Shown: in pieces, positions 54,773 to 61,819 of the stretch
Position numbering within the stretch: the first letter of the stretch is position 1
Layout: every line of letters begins with the position of its first letter
From: Pumilibacter muris
GTDB taxonomy: Bacteria > Bacillota > Clostridia > Christensenellales > Pumilibacteraceae
Direction of reading: 5' to 3'
DNA length: 64,000 bases
NCBI RefSeq assembly: GCF_943193045.1
Contig: NZ_CALPCN010000001.1
Span: 310,001 to 374,000 of the forward strand
Position numbers and translations under genes: made by a program
The notes under the pieces: generated by a model
Databases searched by the model: none
Told to the model about the DNA's origin: nothing
Seen by the model: only the letters and a program-made list of their open reading frames with translations

Positions 54773-54807
54773 TAAAAATAAGCCTCCAAAAACTGTGAAG
54801 GCTTATT
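54773..54807 (-). terminator. intrinsic terminator after secF
   Basis: Minus strand AATAAGCCT, a 13-base loop, AGGCTTATT and a T run, between the secF stop and the recJ start. Confidence 0.75.
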
Positions 54808-54832
54808 TTCTTTAAAATTTATTGTAAATGTT

Positions 54833-56149
54833 TTATGCCAAAGCCGTCGTGTTTTCTTTGAGTTTTTTCTCTTTTTTATCGGCCTTAGGCAGCTTTTTTT
54901 TGCGGTCTTTCCACATTGCCCAAATAGAAGGCGAAATGAATATAGACGAGAACGTACCCGCAAGCAAGCCGACTATTATGGGAAGAGCAAACACGGAAAG
55001 CGAGAAAGTTTGGAACGCCGCGCCCATAATAGCAACCATAGCGATTGTTATCAAGGTTGTGAGCGATGTGTTTATCGAACGCACCAAAGTGTCTTTAATA
55101 GACGCGTTTGCAATGAGCGTCGCCGTGCTGTTTTTATGGAATACCGATTTGGTGTTTTCGCGTATACGGTCGAACACGATAATAGTGTTGTTAATCGAAT
55201 AACCGAGAATGGTAATCAACGCCGCTATGAATGTGCTGTTGATTTCCACGCGGAAAATCGCCATGAACGAAAACATAATAAGAATGTCGTGCAAAAGCGC
55301 CACAATGGCGGAAACGCCGCTAGACACTTCGAACCTGAACGCAATATACACAAGCATTAAAACGATTGCAAGACTGATTGCAAGCAACGCGTTTATTAAA
55401 AGCTCCGAACTTACCGTCGCGCTTATAATATCGCCTTTCACCGCTTGACCCGAATATTTGTCGTTAATCGAAACCGTGTCGGAAAGAGCGTTTTTAAAAG
55501 CATCGCTGTTTGCCGAAAGCTTAACCGTTAACGCTTTTACGCCCGCGTCTTGATTGTCGCTTGTTACTTTCTCAACGCTTGATATTGTGGCGCCCGTCTT
55601 TGCGGCGAGAGCTTGTATTTTCGATTTAATATCATCGAAAGTCGATTCCACAAGCGAGAAATTTTGATAGTCTACCGTGCAAGTTTTGTCGTCGGTCCAA
55701 GCAAGCGTAGGAACAATTTTAAATATTTTCTCTTGCAAAGCCGACTGTATGGCGGGATTTATTTCGTCTTCCATAACTTCGTCGCTTATTCCGTGAGGAG
55801 CTTTGTAGCGAACGTAAACGGAAGCCGATTCACCCGAACCTTGTTCCTGCATAGACGAAACTTTAATATTATAATTATTTCCGTTTTCGTCGGTGAGTCC
55901 TTCGATAATTTCTTTGATTTCAGATTTATACGAAGCCGCAGTAGAACTTGTAAGCTTAGTGGAAAGTTTTACGTTAACGGTGTAACCGCCTTGAAAGTCC
56001 ATTCCGAGATTTAAAGGCTCGCCCGTTACGCAACCGAAAATAATCATCATTACAATAGCTACGGCAATTATGCAAGCGGGAACTATAAACCAAATCTTCT
56101 TTTTTTCCACAAGCTTGAAATCGCAGTTCATAAGATTAGATATTTTCAT
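54833..56149 (-). CDS. secF: protein translocase subunit SecF
   Basis: Works with SecD to use proton motive force in late steps of secretion. First membrane helix (about 20-42), LNLGMDFQGGYTVNV after it, an extracytoplasmic domain of about 180 residues (long for SecF), then five helices with ALLHDILIMFSFMAIFRVEIN, ALITILGYSINNTIIVFDRIRENT and the NTSLTTLITIAMVAIMG block. Start at 56149 follows GGAGGTGGCTC; it overlaps the secD stop by 14 bases. Confidence 0.95.
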   Translation of the reverse strand: MKISNLMNCDFKLVEKKKIWFIVPACIIAVAIVMMIIFGCVTGEPLNLGMDFQGGYTVNVKLSTKLTSSTAASYKSEIKEIIEGLTDENGNNYNIKVSSMQEQGSGESASVYVRYKAPHGISDEVMEDEINPAIQSALQEKIFKIVPTLAWTDDKTCTVDYQNFSLVESTFDDIKSKIQALAAKTGATISSVEKVTSDNQDAGVKALTVKLSANSDAFKNALSDTVSINDKYSGQAVKGDIISATVSSELLINALLAISLAIVLMLVYIAFRFEVSSGVSAIVALLHDILIMFSFMAIFRVEINSTFIAALITILGYSINNTIIVFDRIRENTKSVFHKNSTATLIANASIKDTLVRSINTSLTTLITIAMVAIMGAAFQTFSLSVFALPIIVGLLAGTFSSIFISPSIWAMWKDRKKKLPKADKKEKKLKENTTALA

Positions 56150-57500
56150 GAGCCACCTCCCCTTCAAGCGGAGCTTTTTCTTCCGTAACTTCTACCTCTT
56201 CGGGTACGGCGGATTCCGACGCTTTCAAATTCTCGTAGTTTTTGCTACGTATAAGGCTGAAATAAGAGGGTTTGTCGGGCATAACCGCAATAAAGTATTT
56301 CACGAGTTTTCTCGTTATAAGCATAGACGTGAACAGCGAAAGTATAATACCCACAAGCAACGCTATTGCAAAGCCTTGAATTGAACCTGTGCCGAATATA
56401 AGAAGCACAACCGCCGCTATAATAGTTGTAACGTTACTGTCTATAATCGCTTTCGTGGCTTTTTTAAATCCTGCGTGCGACGATGCGAGCATAGATTTTC
56501 CGTTTCTGAATTCGTCTTTAATACGTTCGTAAATAATAACGTTTGCGTCAACAGCCATGCCTATGCTCAAAATTATACCCGCAATACCGGGAAGAGTGAG
56601 CTGCACCCAAGGAAGTATCGCAAGGAACAAAAGCATTAAGTCGGCGTATAGCAACAGCGCAATAGAGGCTACAACACCGAGCATGCGATAACGCACAATT
56701 AGGAATGCCATTACGAGCGCAAGACCCAAAACACCGGCTATAATACCGCATAACAACGCCTTTTCTCCGAGCGTGGGCGAAATTGTGCTGCTTTCCAAAA
56801 GCGACAACTTAACTTCGAATTGCCCCGAAGTGATTTGGTCGGCAAGGTTCTGAGCCGCTTCTATACTTCCCATGCCGTTTATAATCGCTTTGCCGTTGGA
56901 TATTGCCGAATTGATTTTGGGAGAAGATATTTTTGTTTCGTCGCCGTCTACCGTCGATATTATCGACATAGTTTGTCCTATGTTTTCGCTTGTGGCTTTT
57001 GCGAAAGCTTCGGTTCCCGCGCTGTCGAGCGACAACGCCACAACGGGTTCGCCGTTATCATAGGTGGCTTCGGCGCTTAAAACGTTTTTGCCCGTAAGCA
57101 CTATTTCACCCGTGTTGTCGAGCACAAAGCGAAGCTCCGCAGGCTTGCCTATAATATCGAAAATGTTTCCGGGATCGTCTACGTCGGGAACTTCTACCCT
57201 AAGACGAGTGCTGCCCTCGCGCACTACGGTTGCTTCGGTGTAACCTTTGCTCGTGAGCATGTTTTCAAGGCGCGTTCTCGTGCCCGCCATGCGCGAAGAA
57301 AGATTTGTTGTGTCTTCGGAGCCGTCCATTTCGTATACCGCATACACGCCGCCTTTAAGGTCGAGTCCGAGCTTTATAGCGCTGCCGAACGACTTGAACG
57401 TGGTGAGTCCGAAATTAAACGTGCAAAAGGACATGATTAAACCGATTATCGTAAGAACGCCAATTATAGATAATTTTATGATTGACGATTTTTTCTTCAT
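56136..57500 (-). CDS. secD: protein translocase subunit SecD
   Basis: First membrane helix (about 8-28), IKLGLDLKGGVYAVYE (the DLxGG motif), a P1-like extracytoplasmic region with SRLRVEVPDVDDPGN-like content (STRLRVEVP), and the C-terminal five-helix RND core with LTLPGIAGIILSIGMAVDANVIIYERIKDE and IIDSNVTTIIAAVVLL. The 454-residue length is normal for clostridial SecD. The ATG follows GCAGGAGG. SecD and SecF are separate genes here, not fused. Confidence 0.96.
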   Translation of the reverse strand: MKKKSSIIKLSIIGVLTIIGLIMSFCTFNFGLTTFKSFGSAIKLGLDLKGGVYAVYEMDGSEDTTNLSSRMAGTRTRLENMLTSKGYTEATVVREGSTRLRVEVPDVDDPGNIFDIIGKPAELRFVLDNTGEIVLTGKNVLSAEATYDNGEPVVALSLDSAGTEAFAKATSENIGQTMSIISTVDGDETKISSPKINSAISNGKAIINGMGSIEAAQNLADQITSGQFEVKLSLLESSTISPTLGEKALLCGIIAGVLGLALVMAFLIVRYRMLGVVASIALLLYADLMLLFLAILPWVQLTLPGIAGIILSIGMAVDANVIIYERIKDEFRNGKSMLASSHAGFKKATKAIIDSNVTTIIAAVVLLIFGTGSIQGFAIALLVGIILSLFTSMLITRKLVKYFIAVMPDKPSYFSLIRSKNYENLKASESAVPEEVEVTEEKAPLEGEVAHENI

Positions 57501-57527
57501 TTAGAGCCTCCTGCATGCAATAGAACT

Positions 57528-57557
57528 ATTATATAACAAAATGGAAAGATTAGTCAA
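57528..57557 (-). promoter_or_regulatory. sigma-A promoter of secD-secF
   Basis: Minus strand TTGACT (57557-57552), 18 bases, TATAAT (57533-57528), 27 bases before the secD ATG. Confidence 0.75.
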
Positions 57558-57593
57558 ATAAATATTAGCGTTAGTTGCAAAAAAGATAGCGGA

Positions 57594-58934
57594 TTACTCT
57601 TCGTTTTCCAAGCAATACACCGCTAATGCGCATTCAAGCCGTTTTTGCATTAGCGCGCAAGCCGTTTTATAAGGCGACGATATGTTGCCGTTAAAGTTTA
57701 CGGCGTTGGCGGCGCAACCTCCGCTGCAATGATACTTCGCCCAACAGTCGCGACAAACAGGTTTATACGCAAGATTGTTGGCGCAGAATTTTTCGTAAAG
57801 AGCGGAATCGATTTCTCCGCTTTCTATGTTTCCCATTTTATAAGCGGCGTTGCCAACGAATTGATGACAAGGATATATTTCGCCCGACGGAGTTACCGCA
57901 ACATACTCTGTGCCCGCTCCGCAACTCGAATAACGCTTGCTGAGACACGGCGAATGTTTTAGGTCTACTATAAAATGGAAAAAGCTGAACCATGTTTCGG
58001 GGGTTTTGCGGCGCTTCAAATATTCCGCCGCAAGCGATTCGTACTGCTCGAAAAGCTCTGGCAAGTCGGAATCTTTGAGAGCGAGCGGATGCGAATCGGG
58101 CAACACAACGGGTTCGAGAGAAAGTTTATCGAAACCGTAATCGGCAAGCGCCAACGCGTCGGCTGCGAAATCCTTATTGAGCGCCGTAAACGTTCCGCGA
58201 ACGTAATATTGCCTGTCGCCTCTTTTGCGTCTGAACGCCAAAGCGTTTTGCAAAACTACGTCGAACGAATCTTTTCCGCCTTGCGTCTTCCTCACTTGAT
58301 TATGGACGTTTTTTCGCCCGTCTATACTGAGAACGACGTTATACATTTCTTTATCGAGAAAATCTGAAATTTCGTCGTTCAATCCGAGCGCGTTTGTTGT
58401 GATTGTAAATCTGAAATTTTTGCCGTGCGATTTTTCCAGTTTTCTGCCGTGCTCGACTGCCGCATATACCGCGCTCATATTCATAAGCGGTTCGCCGCCG
58501 AAGAAATCCACTTCGAGGTTGCGGCGAGTTCCGCTCTTCTCGGCAAGAAAATCGAGCGCGCGGCAAGCGGTTTCGGCAGTCATGCTCGCTTTTTGCCCCG
58601 AATACTTTCCTTCGTCGGCAAAGCAATAAGCGCAGGCAAGATTGCAGTTATGGCAAATATTAAGGCACATCGATTTTATAGTGCCGTCCGGTTTGGGCGG
58701 AACAAAATCTGACGCTTTTGTAAACAGCAAACCTTTATTTACAAGTTCGGAAACTTCGTCGGCTTCTTCGGGATAAAGTTTCCGCAAACGCGAAAACTCT
58801 CCAGAGCCGATTACGCCGCTCGGAGAGTTAACCGAATCGATAAATTTTCGCATGTTTGCGTCTATGCGGCAAAGCGTGCCGCTTTCAACGTCGAGCAAAA
58901 AATTTTGCCCCAAACAAGAAAAGGTGTGAACCAT
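57594..58934 (-). CDS. scfB: SCIFF peptide maturase (radical SAM/SPASM)
   Basis: Installs thioether crosslinks between Cys and Thr side chains in the SCIFF peptide encoded just upstream. N-terminal part (about 1-90) resembles a peptide-binding RRE-like region starting HTFSCLGQNFLLDVESGTL; the radical SAM cluster is CHNCNLACAYCFADEGKYSG (CxxxCxxC); DFFGGEPLMN follows. The SPASM domain holds the auxiliary-cluster cysteines in SCGAGTEYVAV, YPCHQFVG, VCRDCWAKYHCSGGC. 446 residues is usual. The ribosome site before the ATG is weak (AGGA, close to it). Lies between scfA and secD, a frequent clostridial location. Confidence 0.95.
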   Translation of the reverse strand: MVHTFSCLGQNFLLDVESGTLCRIDANMRKFIDSVNSPSGVIGSGEFSRLRKLYPEEADEVSELVNKGLLFTKASDFVPPKPDGTIKSMCLNICHNCNLACAYCFADEGKYSGQKASMTAETACRALDFLAEKSGTRRNLEVDFFGGEPLMNMSAVYAAVEHGRKLEKSHGKNFRFTITTNALGLNDEISDFLDKEMYNVVLSIDGRKNVHNQVRKTQGGKDSFDVVLQNALAFRRKRGDRQYYVRGTFTALNKDFAADALALADYGFDKLSLEPVVLPDSHPLALKDSDLPELFEQYESLAAEYLKRRKTPETWFSFFHFIVDLKHSPCLSKRYSSCGAGTEYVAVTPSGEIYPCHQFVGNAAYKMGNIESGEIDSALYEKFCANNLAYKPVCRDCWAKYHCSGGCAANAVNFNGNISSPYKTACALMQKRLECALAVYCLENEE

Positions 58935-58971
58935 CCTATGTATACTCTTTAAGCAAAACTTTTAGTCGGCT

Positions 58972-59139
58972 TTACTTATTGTCCTCTTTACGAATTCTGT
59001 CTATTTTTCTTTCGCAGGATTGATTCCCCACCGTGCAACTCGTTTTGCAAGCGGATTGACAACTTGCCTGACATTCTCCGCATCCTGTGCCGTTACCGCA
59101 TTCAACCGTTTTTTCGGCAATAACTTTTATGTGTTTCAT
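58972..59139 (-). CDS. scfA: SCIFF precursor peptide (six cysteines in forty-five residues), ranthipeptide
   Basis: A 55-residue ORF, start MKHIKVIAEKTVECGNG. The core carries CGECQASCQSACKTSCTVGNQ followed closely by SC, which is the nearly invariant SCIFF pattern. Cysteines sit at 14, 20, 23, 27, 31, 35 and 42; the family name reflects six, so Cys14 is an extra one. Cys31 and Thr36 are five apart, the spacing of the thioether reported for SCIFF. A basic tail (ERKIDRIRKEDNK) follows. The ATG is behind GGAGG with 11 bases between, and it has its own promoter. The mature product's function is unknown; a link to redox or quorum control has been suggested for ranthipeptides. Confidence 0.96.
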   Translation of the reverse strand: MKHIKVIAEKTVECGNGTGCGECQASCQSACKTSCTVGNQSCERKIDRIRKEDNK

Positions 59140-59176
59140 TTTCGATATAACCTCCGACTAAAATTCTTACTATTTG

Positions 59177-59205
59177 ATTATACCTAAAATTTGCAATAAA
59201 AGCAA
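59177..59205 (-). promoter_or_regulatory. sigma-A promoter of scfA-scfB
   Basis: Minus strand TTGCTT (59205-59200), 17 bases, TATAAT (59182-59177), 37 bases before scfA. It makes the peptide gene independent of the yajC group. Confidence 0.75.
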
Positions 59206-59243
59206 GTGATTTCGGCATGTAGAATTAAATTAACGGCAGGCGT

Positions 59244-59633
59244 TTAGTTGCGCGGTTTTTTTAGTCCCGCCAAAATACCGCTAACCATGCCCGTAATGCT
59301 GCCCAAAGCCACGTCGTTCAAAATACCCAAGCCGAAAACGAATTCGCCGTCGAGAAGCGAGAATATTACGAACGCGAGAGCAATGTAGAGTATGCCGATA
59401 ATAATTCCGCGAAGCCAGCAACCGGGACGGCTTTTTAAAGCGATTACGCAACCGAGAAGTATGCTAACGCCTTTAATAACCTGGTTCAAAATAGGAATTA
59501 CGCCGTCCGAAATATTGAACAGCTTAACAACGAGCGCAGCCACCAAAACCAGCACCAACGACAGTATTACCGCAATAATCAGCGCCTTGATTATTTCGAC
59601 TACCGCCGTGCTTTTCTTTAATTCGTGTTCCAT
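59244..59633 (-). CDS. TIGR04086 family membrane protein
   Basis: 129 residues with four predicted membrane helices (about 17-40, 43-64, 72-92 and 98-124). TIGR04086 proteins are common in Clostridia next to yajC and the SCIFF genes, which is the arrangement here; function unknown. The ATG follows GGAGG and a run of seven T, so the ribosome site is the 3' arm of a terminator-like hairpin (see the hairpin entry). Confidence 0.88.
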   Translation of the reverse strand: MEHELKKSTAVVEIIKALIIAVILSLVLVLVAALVVKLFNISDGVIPILNQVIKGVSILLGCVIALKSRPGCWLRGIIIGILYIALAFVIFSLLDGEFVFGLGILNDVALGSITGMVSGILAGLKKPRN

Positions 59634-59675
59634 AAAAAAACCTCCGCATACAGATACTTAATTATATGCGAAGGT
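59634..59675 (-). promoter_or_regulatory. terminator-like hairpin containing the next gene's ribosome site
   Basis: Minus strand ACCTTCGCATA pairs with TATGCGGAGGT (11 bp, one G-U pair), followed at once by T residues and then the ATG at 59633. It looks like an intrinsic terminator of yajC, but its 3' arm is the GGAGG of the TIGR04086 gene. Transcripts that read through would have the ribosome site masked. Confidence 0.75.
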
Positions 59676-59710
59676 GTTTGCGTTTATTACTGCTTGTCTT
59701 TTTTAAACCG

Positions 59711-60250
59711 TTACGCCTTTTTGGCTCTCGGCTTTTTCGTTTTGGGTTCGGGTTTTTCTTCGGGTTGCGGTTCCGCCTCGCTTACTTCCGATTGTTCTTC
59801 GGGCTTTTCTTCTGCGGCGTTTTCAGCGTTGTTTGAAAGCGACTCTTCCGCAAGTTGTTCGGCAGGCGTTTCCGTCGGGTTGGCAACTTCGGCAGCTTTT
59901 TCGGGCTTTTCTTCGAAAGGCGCGGGTTCTACGGGCGCATCCACTTTGCTAAGCACTTGGTAAACGGCTTGAACATCGAACACCATAGTCGATTTACGGT
60001 CGCCTACGCCCGTCTCAACCACCATTTCTTTGTCTACGGGACTTATTTCGCGTATTTCCGTTATTGTTCCCACAATGCCGCCTACGGTCTTAACAACGTC
60101 GCCGGGACGCAACGAAGAGTGCAGGTCGTTAATAGCTTTGTTACGGCGCTTGTTTGTGAACATGGGAAGCACTATAAGCACAACCACCATAACAGCCAAC
60201 AGAACGAGCATAATAACCGTCTGTCCTTCAATAGCAAGCAAATTTAACAT
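59711..60250 (-). CDS. yajC: preprotein translocase subunit YajC with long acidic tail
   Basis: A small partner of SecDF. One membrane helix (about 13-31), then the YajC core (about 34-105) with FTNKRRNKAINDLHSSLRPGDVVKTVGGIVGTI. The remainder, 106-179, is a Glu/Pro-rich tail that ends in the basic KTKKPRAKKA. Typical YajC is 85-115 residues, so the tail is extra. It has its own promoter and is separated from secD by the SCIFF genes. Confidence 0.93.
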   Translation of the reverse strand: MLNLLAIEGQTVIMLVLLAVMVVVLIVLPMFTNKRRNKAINDLHSSLRPGDVVKTVGGIVGTITEIREISPVDKEMVVETGVGDRKSTMVFDVQAVYQVLSKVDAPVEPAPFEEKPEKAAEVANPTETPAEQLAEESLSNNAENAAEEKPEEQSEVSEAEPQPEEKPEPKTKKPRAKKA

Positions 60251-60285
60251 GTTTTAATAATTACTCCTAAAAACTCAATACATTA

Positions 60286-60314
60286 ACTGTATCATAATTT
60301 ACAAATTAAAGCAA
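60286..60314 (-). promoter_or_regulatory. sigma-A promoter of yajC
   Basis: Minus strand TTGCTT (60314-60309), 17 bases, TACAGT (60291-60286), upstream of an AGGAG ribosome site. Confidence 0.65.
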
Positions 60315-60333
60315 GCGATTTTAAAAGGTTTTT

Positions 60334-61086
60334 TTATCTCCTGTTGTTTGCTTCGCAGTTATCGGCGCGTTTTGCGTCGAATATGTGAATGAGTTTGTCA
60401 TACAGCCGCTTATCGGTGAAATTGCCGTGAAGTTTCAGTTCGAGCGGGGCTATGTCTATTAAATATAGCAAAAGTTGCTCTGTGCCTATAATGTTGTATT
60501 CGAATTCGCTTTCGGGCAAATGCGCGCTAACGTTATAGCGGTTGTCCTGCTGACTGACTTCGAGCCGCATGATTTTGGGATTTACCGCGCTGATTAAAAA
60601 ACGAATCAATTCGTTTAAAGTATCTTCGTCTATAAGGTAAGACGCGTTTGCCATTGCGAGTTCGGCAATTTCGTCCCACCTTGCGCGCAATTCTCCGAGC
60701 TTAAAATAAAAAACTCCGTCGAGCGCGATTCCGTCGCGCATAACAAGTTCGTTTTCTATCAACTCCCTTTCGTTTTCGCGGTCGAATGCCACAAGGGTAT
60801 GCAAAAGCAGATTATACGAATTACGTTCGAGCGGCAGTTTGATTTTCTTTTTCAGATAATCGTATTTAACCACTGTGGCGAACATGTCTGTAAAACAGCC
60901 TTTAAGTTCGTTTAATAAAGCTGTTTTGCTGTTAGGCTCCCCGGCCACGCTAACCGAAGTGCGGTGTTCGTTTTTTACGTCGGCAAAAATTCCGCCCGCT
61001 TTTTTCACTTTAATGGCGAAAACTTCTTCCATTGTTCTAAACCAATTTTCATGTTCGTTTGCCACACTAAAACCGAATTGAAACAT
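60334..61086 (-). CDS. YtxC-like putative sporulation protein
   Basis: 250 residues, no signal peptide or membrane helix. The middle carries the YtxC block: YNLLLHTLVAFDRENERELIENEL, then LDGVFYFKLGELRARWDEIAELAM and the helical ANASYLIDEDTLNELIRFL. Known YtxC-like proteins are associated with endospore-formers but have no defined function. The call rests on the recalled pattern of the family. It is the last leftward gene before the tRNA cluster. Confidence 0.7.
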   Translation of the reverse strand: MFQFGFSVANEHENWFRTMEEVFAIKVKKAGGIFADVKNEHRTSVSVAGEPNSKTALLNELKGCFTDMFATVVKYDYLKKKIKLPLERNSYNLLLHTLVAFDRENERELIENELVMRDGIALDGVFYFKLGELRARWDEIAELAMANASYLIDEDTLNELIRFLISAVNPKIMRLEVSQQDNRYNVSAHLPESEFEYNIIGTEQLLLYLIDIAPLELKLHGNFTDKRLYDKLIHIFDAKRADNCEANNRR

Positions 61087-61200
61087 CTTATCACAGTCCT
61101 CTTCCTTATTTTATGCAGTGCTTTCGTTTTTAAGCGTGCAAAATCTGTAAATAAATGTCGGCTAAAAAGAAAAAAATTTGAAAAAGGTTGTTAAAATCCC

Positions 61201-61229
61201 TTGCTTTTTATGAAAATTTTTGATATATT
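61201..61229 (+). promoter_or_regulatory. sigma-A promoter of the tRNA cluster
   Basis: TTGCTT (61201-61206), 17 bases, TATATT (61224-61229), 19 bases before tRNA-Val. Confidence 0.65.
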
Positions 61230-61248
61230 ATATAAGCATGTGGGACAT

Positions 61249-61324
61249 GGGAGCTTAGCTCAGTTGGGAGAGCATCTGCCTTACAAGCAGAGGGTCACAG
61301 GTTCGAGCCCTGTAGCTCCCACCA
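61249..61324 (+). tRNA. tRNA-Val (UAC)
   Basis: 76 bases with encoded CCA. Acceptor GGGAGCT/AGCTCCC, D-arm TTAGCTCAGTTGGGAGAGC, anticodon loop CTTACAA (anticodon TAC), T-arm ACAGGTTCGAGCCCTGT. Confidence 0.98.
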
Positions 61325-61325
61325 T

Positions 61326-61400
61326 GCGGAAGTGGCTCAGTGGTAGAGCGTTGCCTTGCCAAGGCAAATGTCGCGAGTTCGAATCTCGTCTTCCGCTCCA
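61326..61400 (+). tRNA. tRNA-Gly (GCC)
   Basis: 75 bases with encoded CCA, one base after tRNA-Val. Acceptor GCGGAAG/CTTCCGC, anticodon loop TTGCCAA (GCC), T-arm CGAGTTCGAATCTCG. Confidence 0.98.
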
Positions 61401-61447
61401 AATATTCGGTAACGGCTCAGGGTCGTAACGCATATTATATGATATAC

Positions 61448-61521
61448 GGCACCATAGCCAAGTGGTAAGGCAGAGGCCTGCAAAGCCTTTACCCCCGGTT
61501 CAAGTCCGGGTGGTGCCTCCA
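61448..61521 (+). tRNA. tRNA-Cys (GCA)
   Basis: 74 bases with encoded CCA. Acceptor GGCACCA/TGGTGCC, anticodon loop CTGCAAA (GCA), T-arm CCCGGTTCAAGTCCGGG. Confidence 0.98.
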
Positions 61522-61523
61522 AT

Positions 61524-61566
61524 AAGCCCATTACCGCTGTAAGCGCGAATAGTATGGGCTTTTTTA
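61524..61566 (+). terminator. terminator between tRNA-Cys and tRNA-Leu
   Basis: AAGCCCAT pairs with ATGGGCTT around an inner CGCT/AGCG stem, followed by six T. It lies 3 bases before tRNA-Leu, so the last tRNA depends on readthrough or another promoter. Confidence 0.6.
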
Positions 61567-61569
61567 TTT

Positions 61570-61656
61570 GCCCGAGTGGCGGAACAGGCAGACGCCCGGG
61601 ACTTAAAATCCCGTGATGGAAACATCGTACCGGTTCGAGTCCGGTTTCGGGCACCA
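61570..61656 (+). tRNA. tRNA-Leu (UAA)
   Basis: 87 bases with encoded CCA and a long variable arm (TGATGGAAACATCGTA). Acceptor GCCCGAG pairs with the 3' TTCGGGC (one G-U pair), anticodon loop CTTAAAA (TAA), T-arm CCGGTTCGAGTCCGG. Confidence 0.98.
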
Positions 61657-61695
61657 GTAACGATAGAGGTTGAACCCCACCCTCTGTGTTAAACC

Positions 61696-61737
61696 AATAA
61701 ATATGCCTTGCCGATAGCGGCAAGGCATATTTATTTT
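61696..61737 (+). terminator. strong intrinsic terminator after the tRNA cluster
   Basis: A perfect 17-bp stem (AATAAATATGCCTTGCC and its complement) with loop GATAGC and a T-rich end. Its A and T flanks would also work from the other strand. Confidence 0.85.
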
Positions 61738-61775
61738 AAAAAGATTATTCCCTATTGCTTTATTTTTTATCAAGT

Positions 61776-61813
61776 TAAACGGCGGTTCTCAAATGCGAGT
61801 CGCCGTTTTTTTA
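61776..61813. terminator. second terminator hairpin, between tRNA cluster and LRR gene
   Basis: AAACGGCG and CGCCGTTT arms with eight T on the plus strand; the minus strand has only TTTAAC. It can back up the tRNA terminator or stop the leftward LRR gene. Confidence 0.65.
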
Positions 61814-61819
61814 AGTTAA

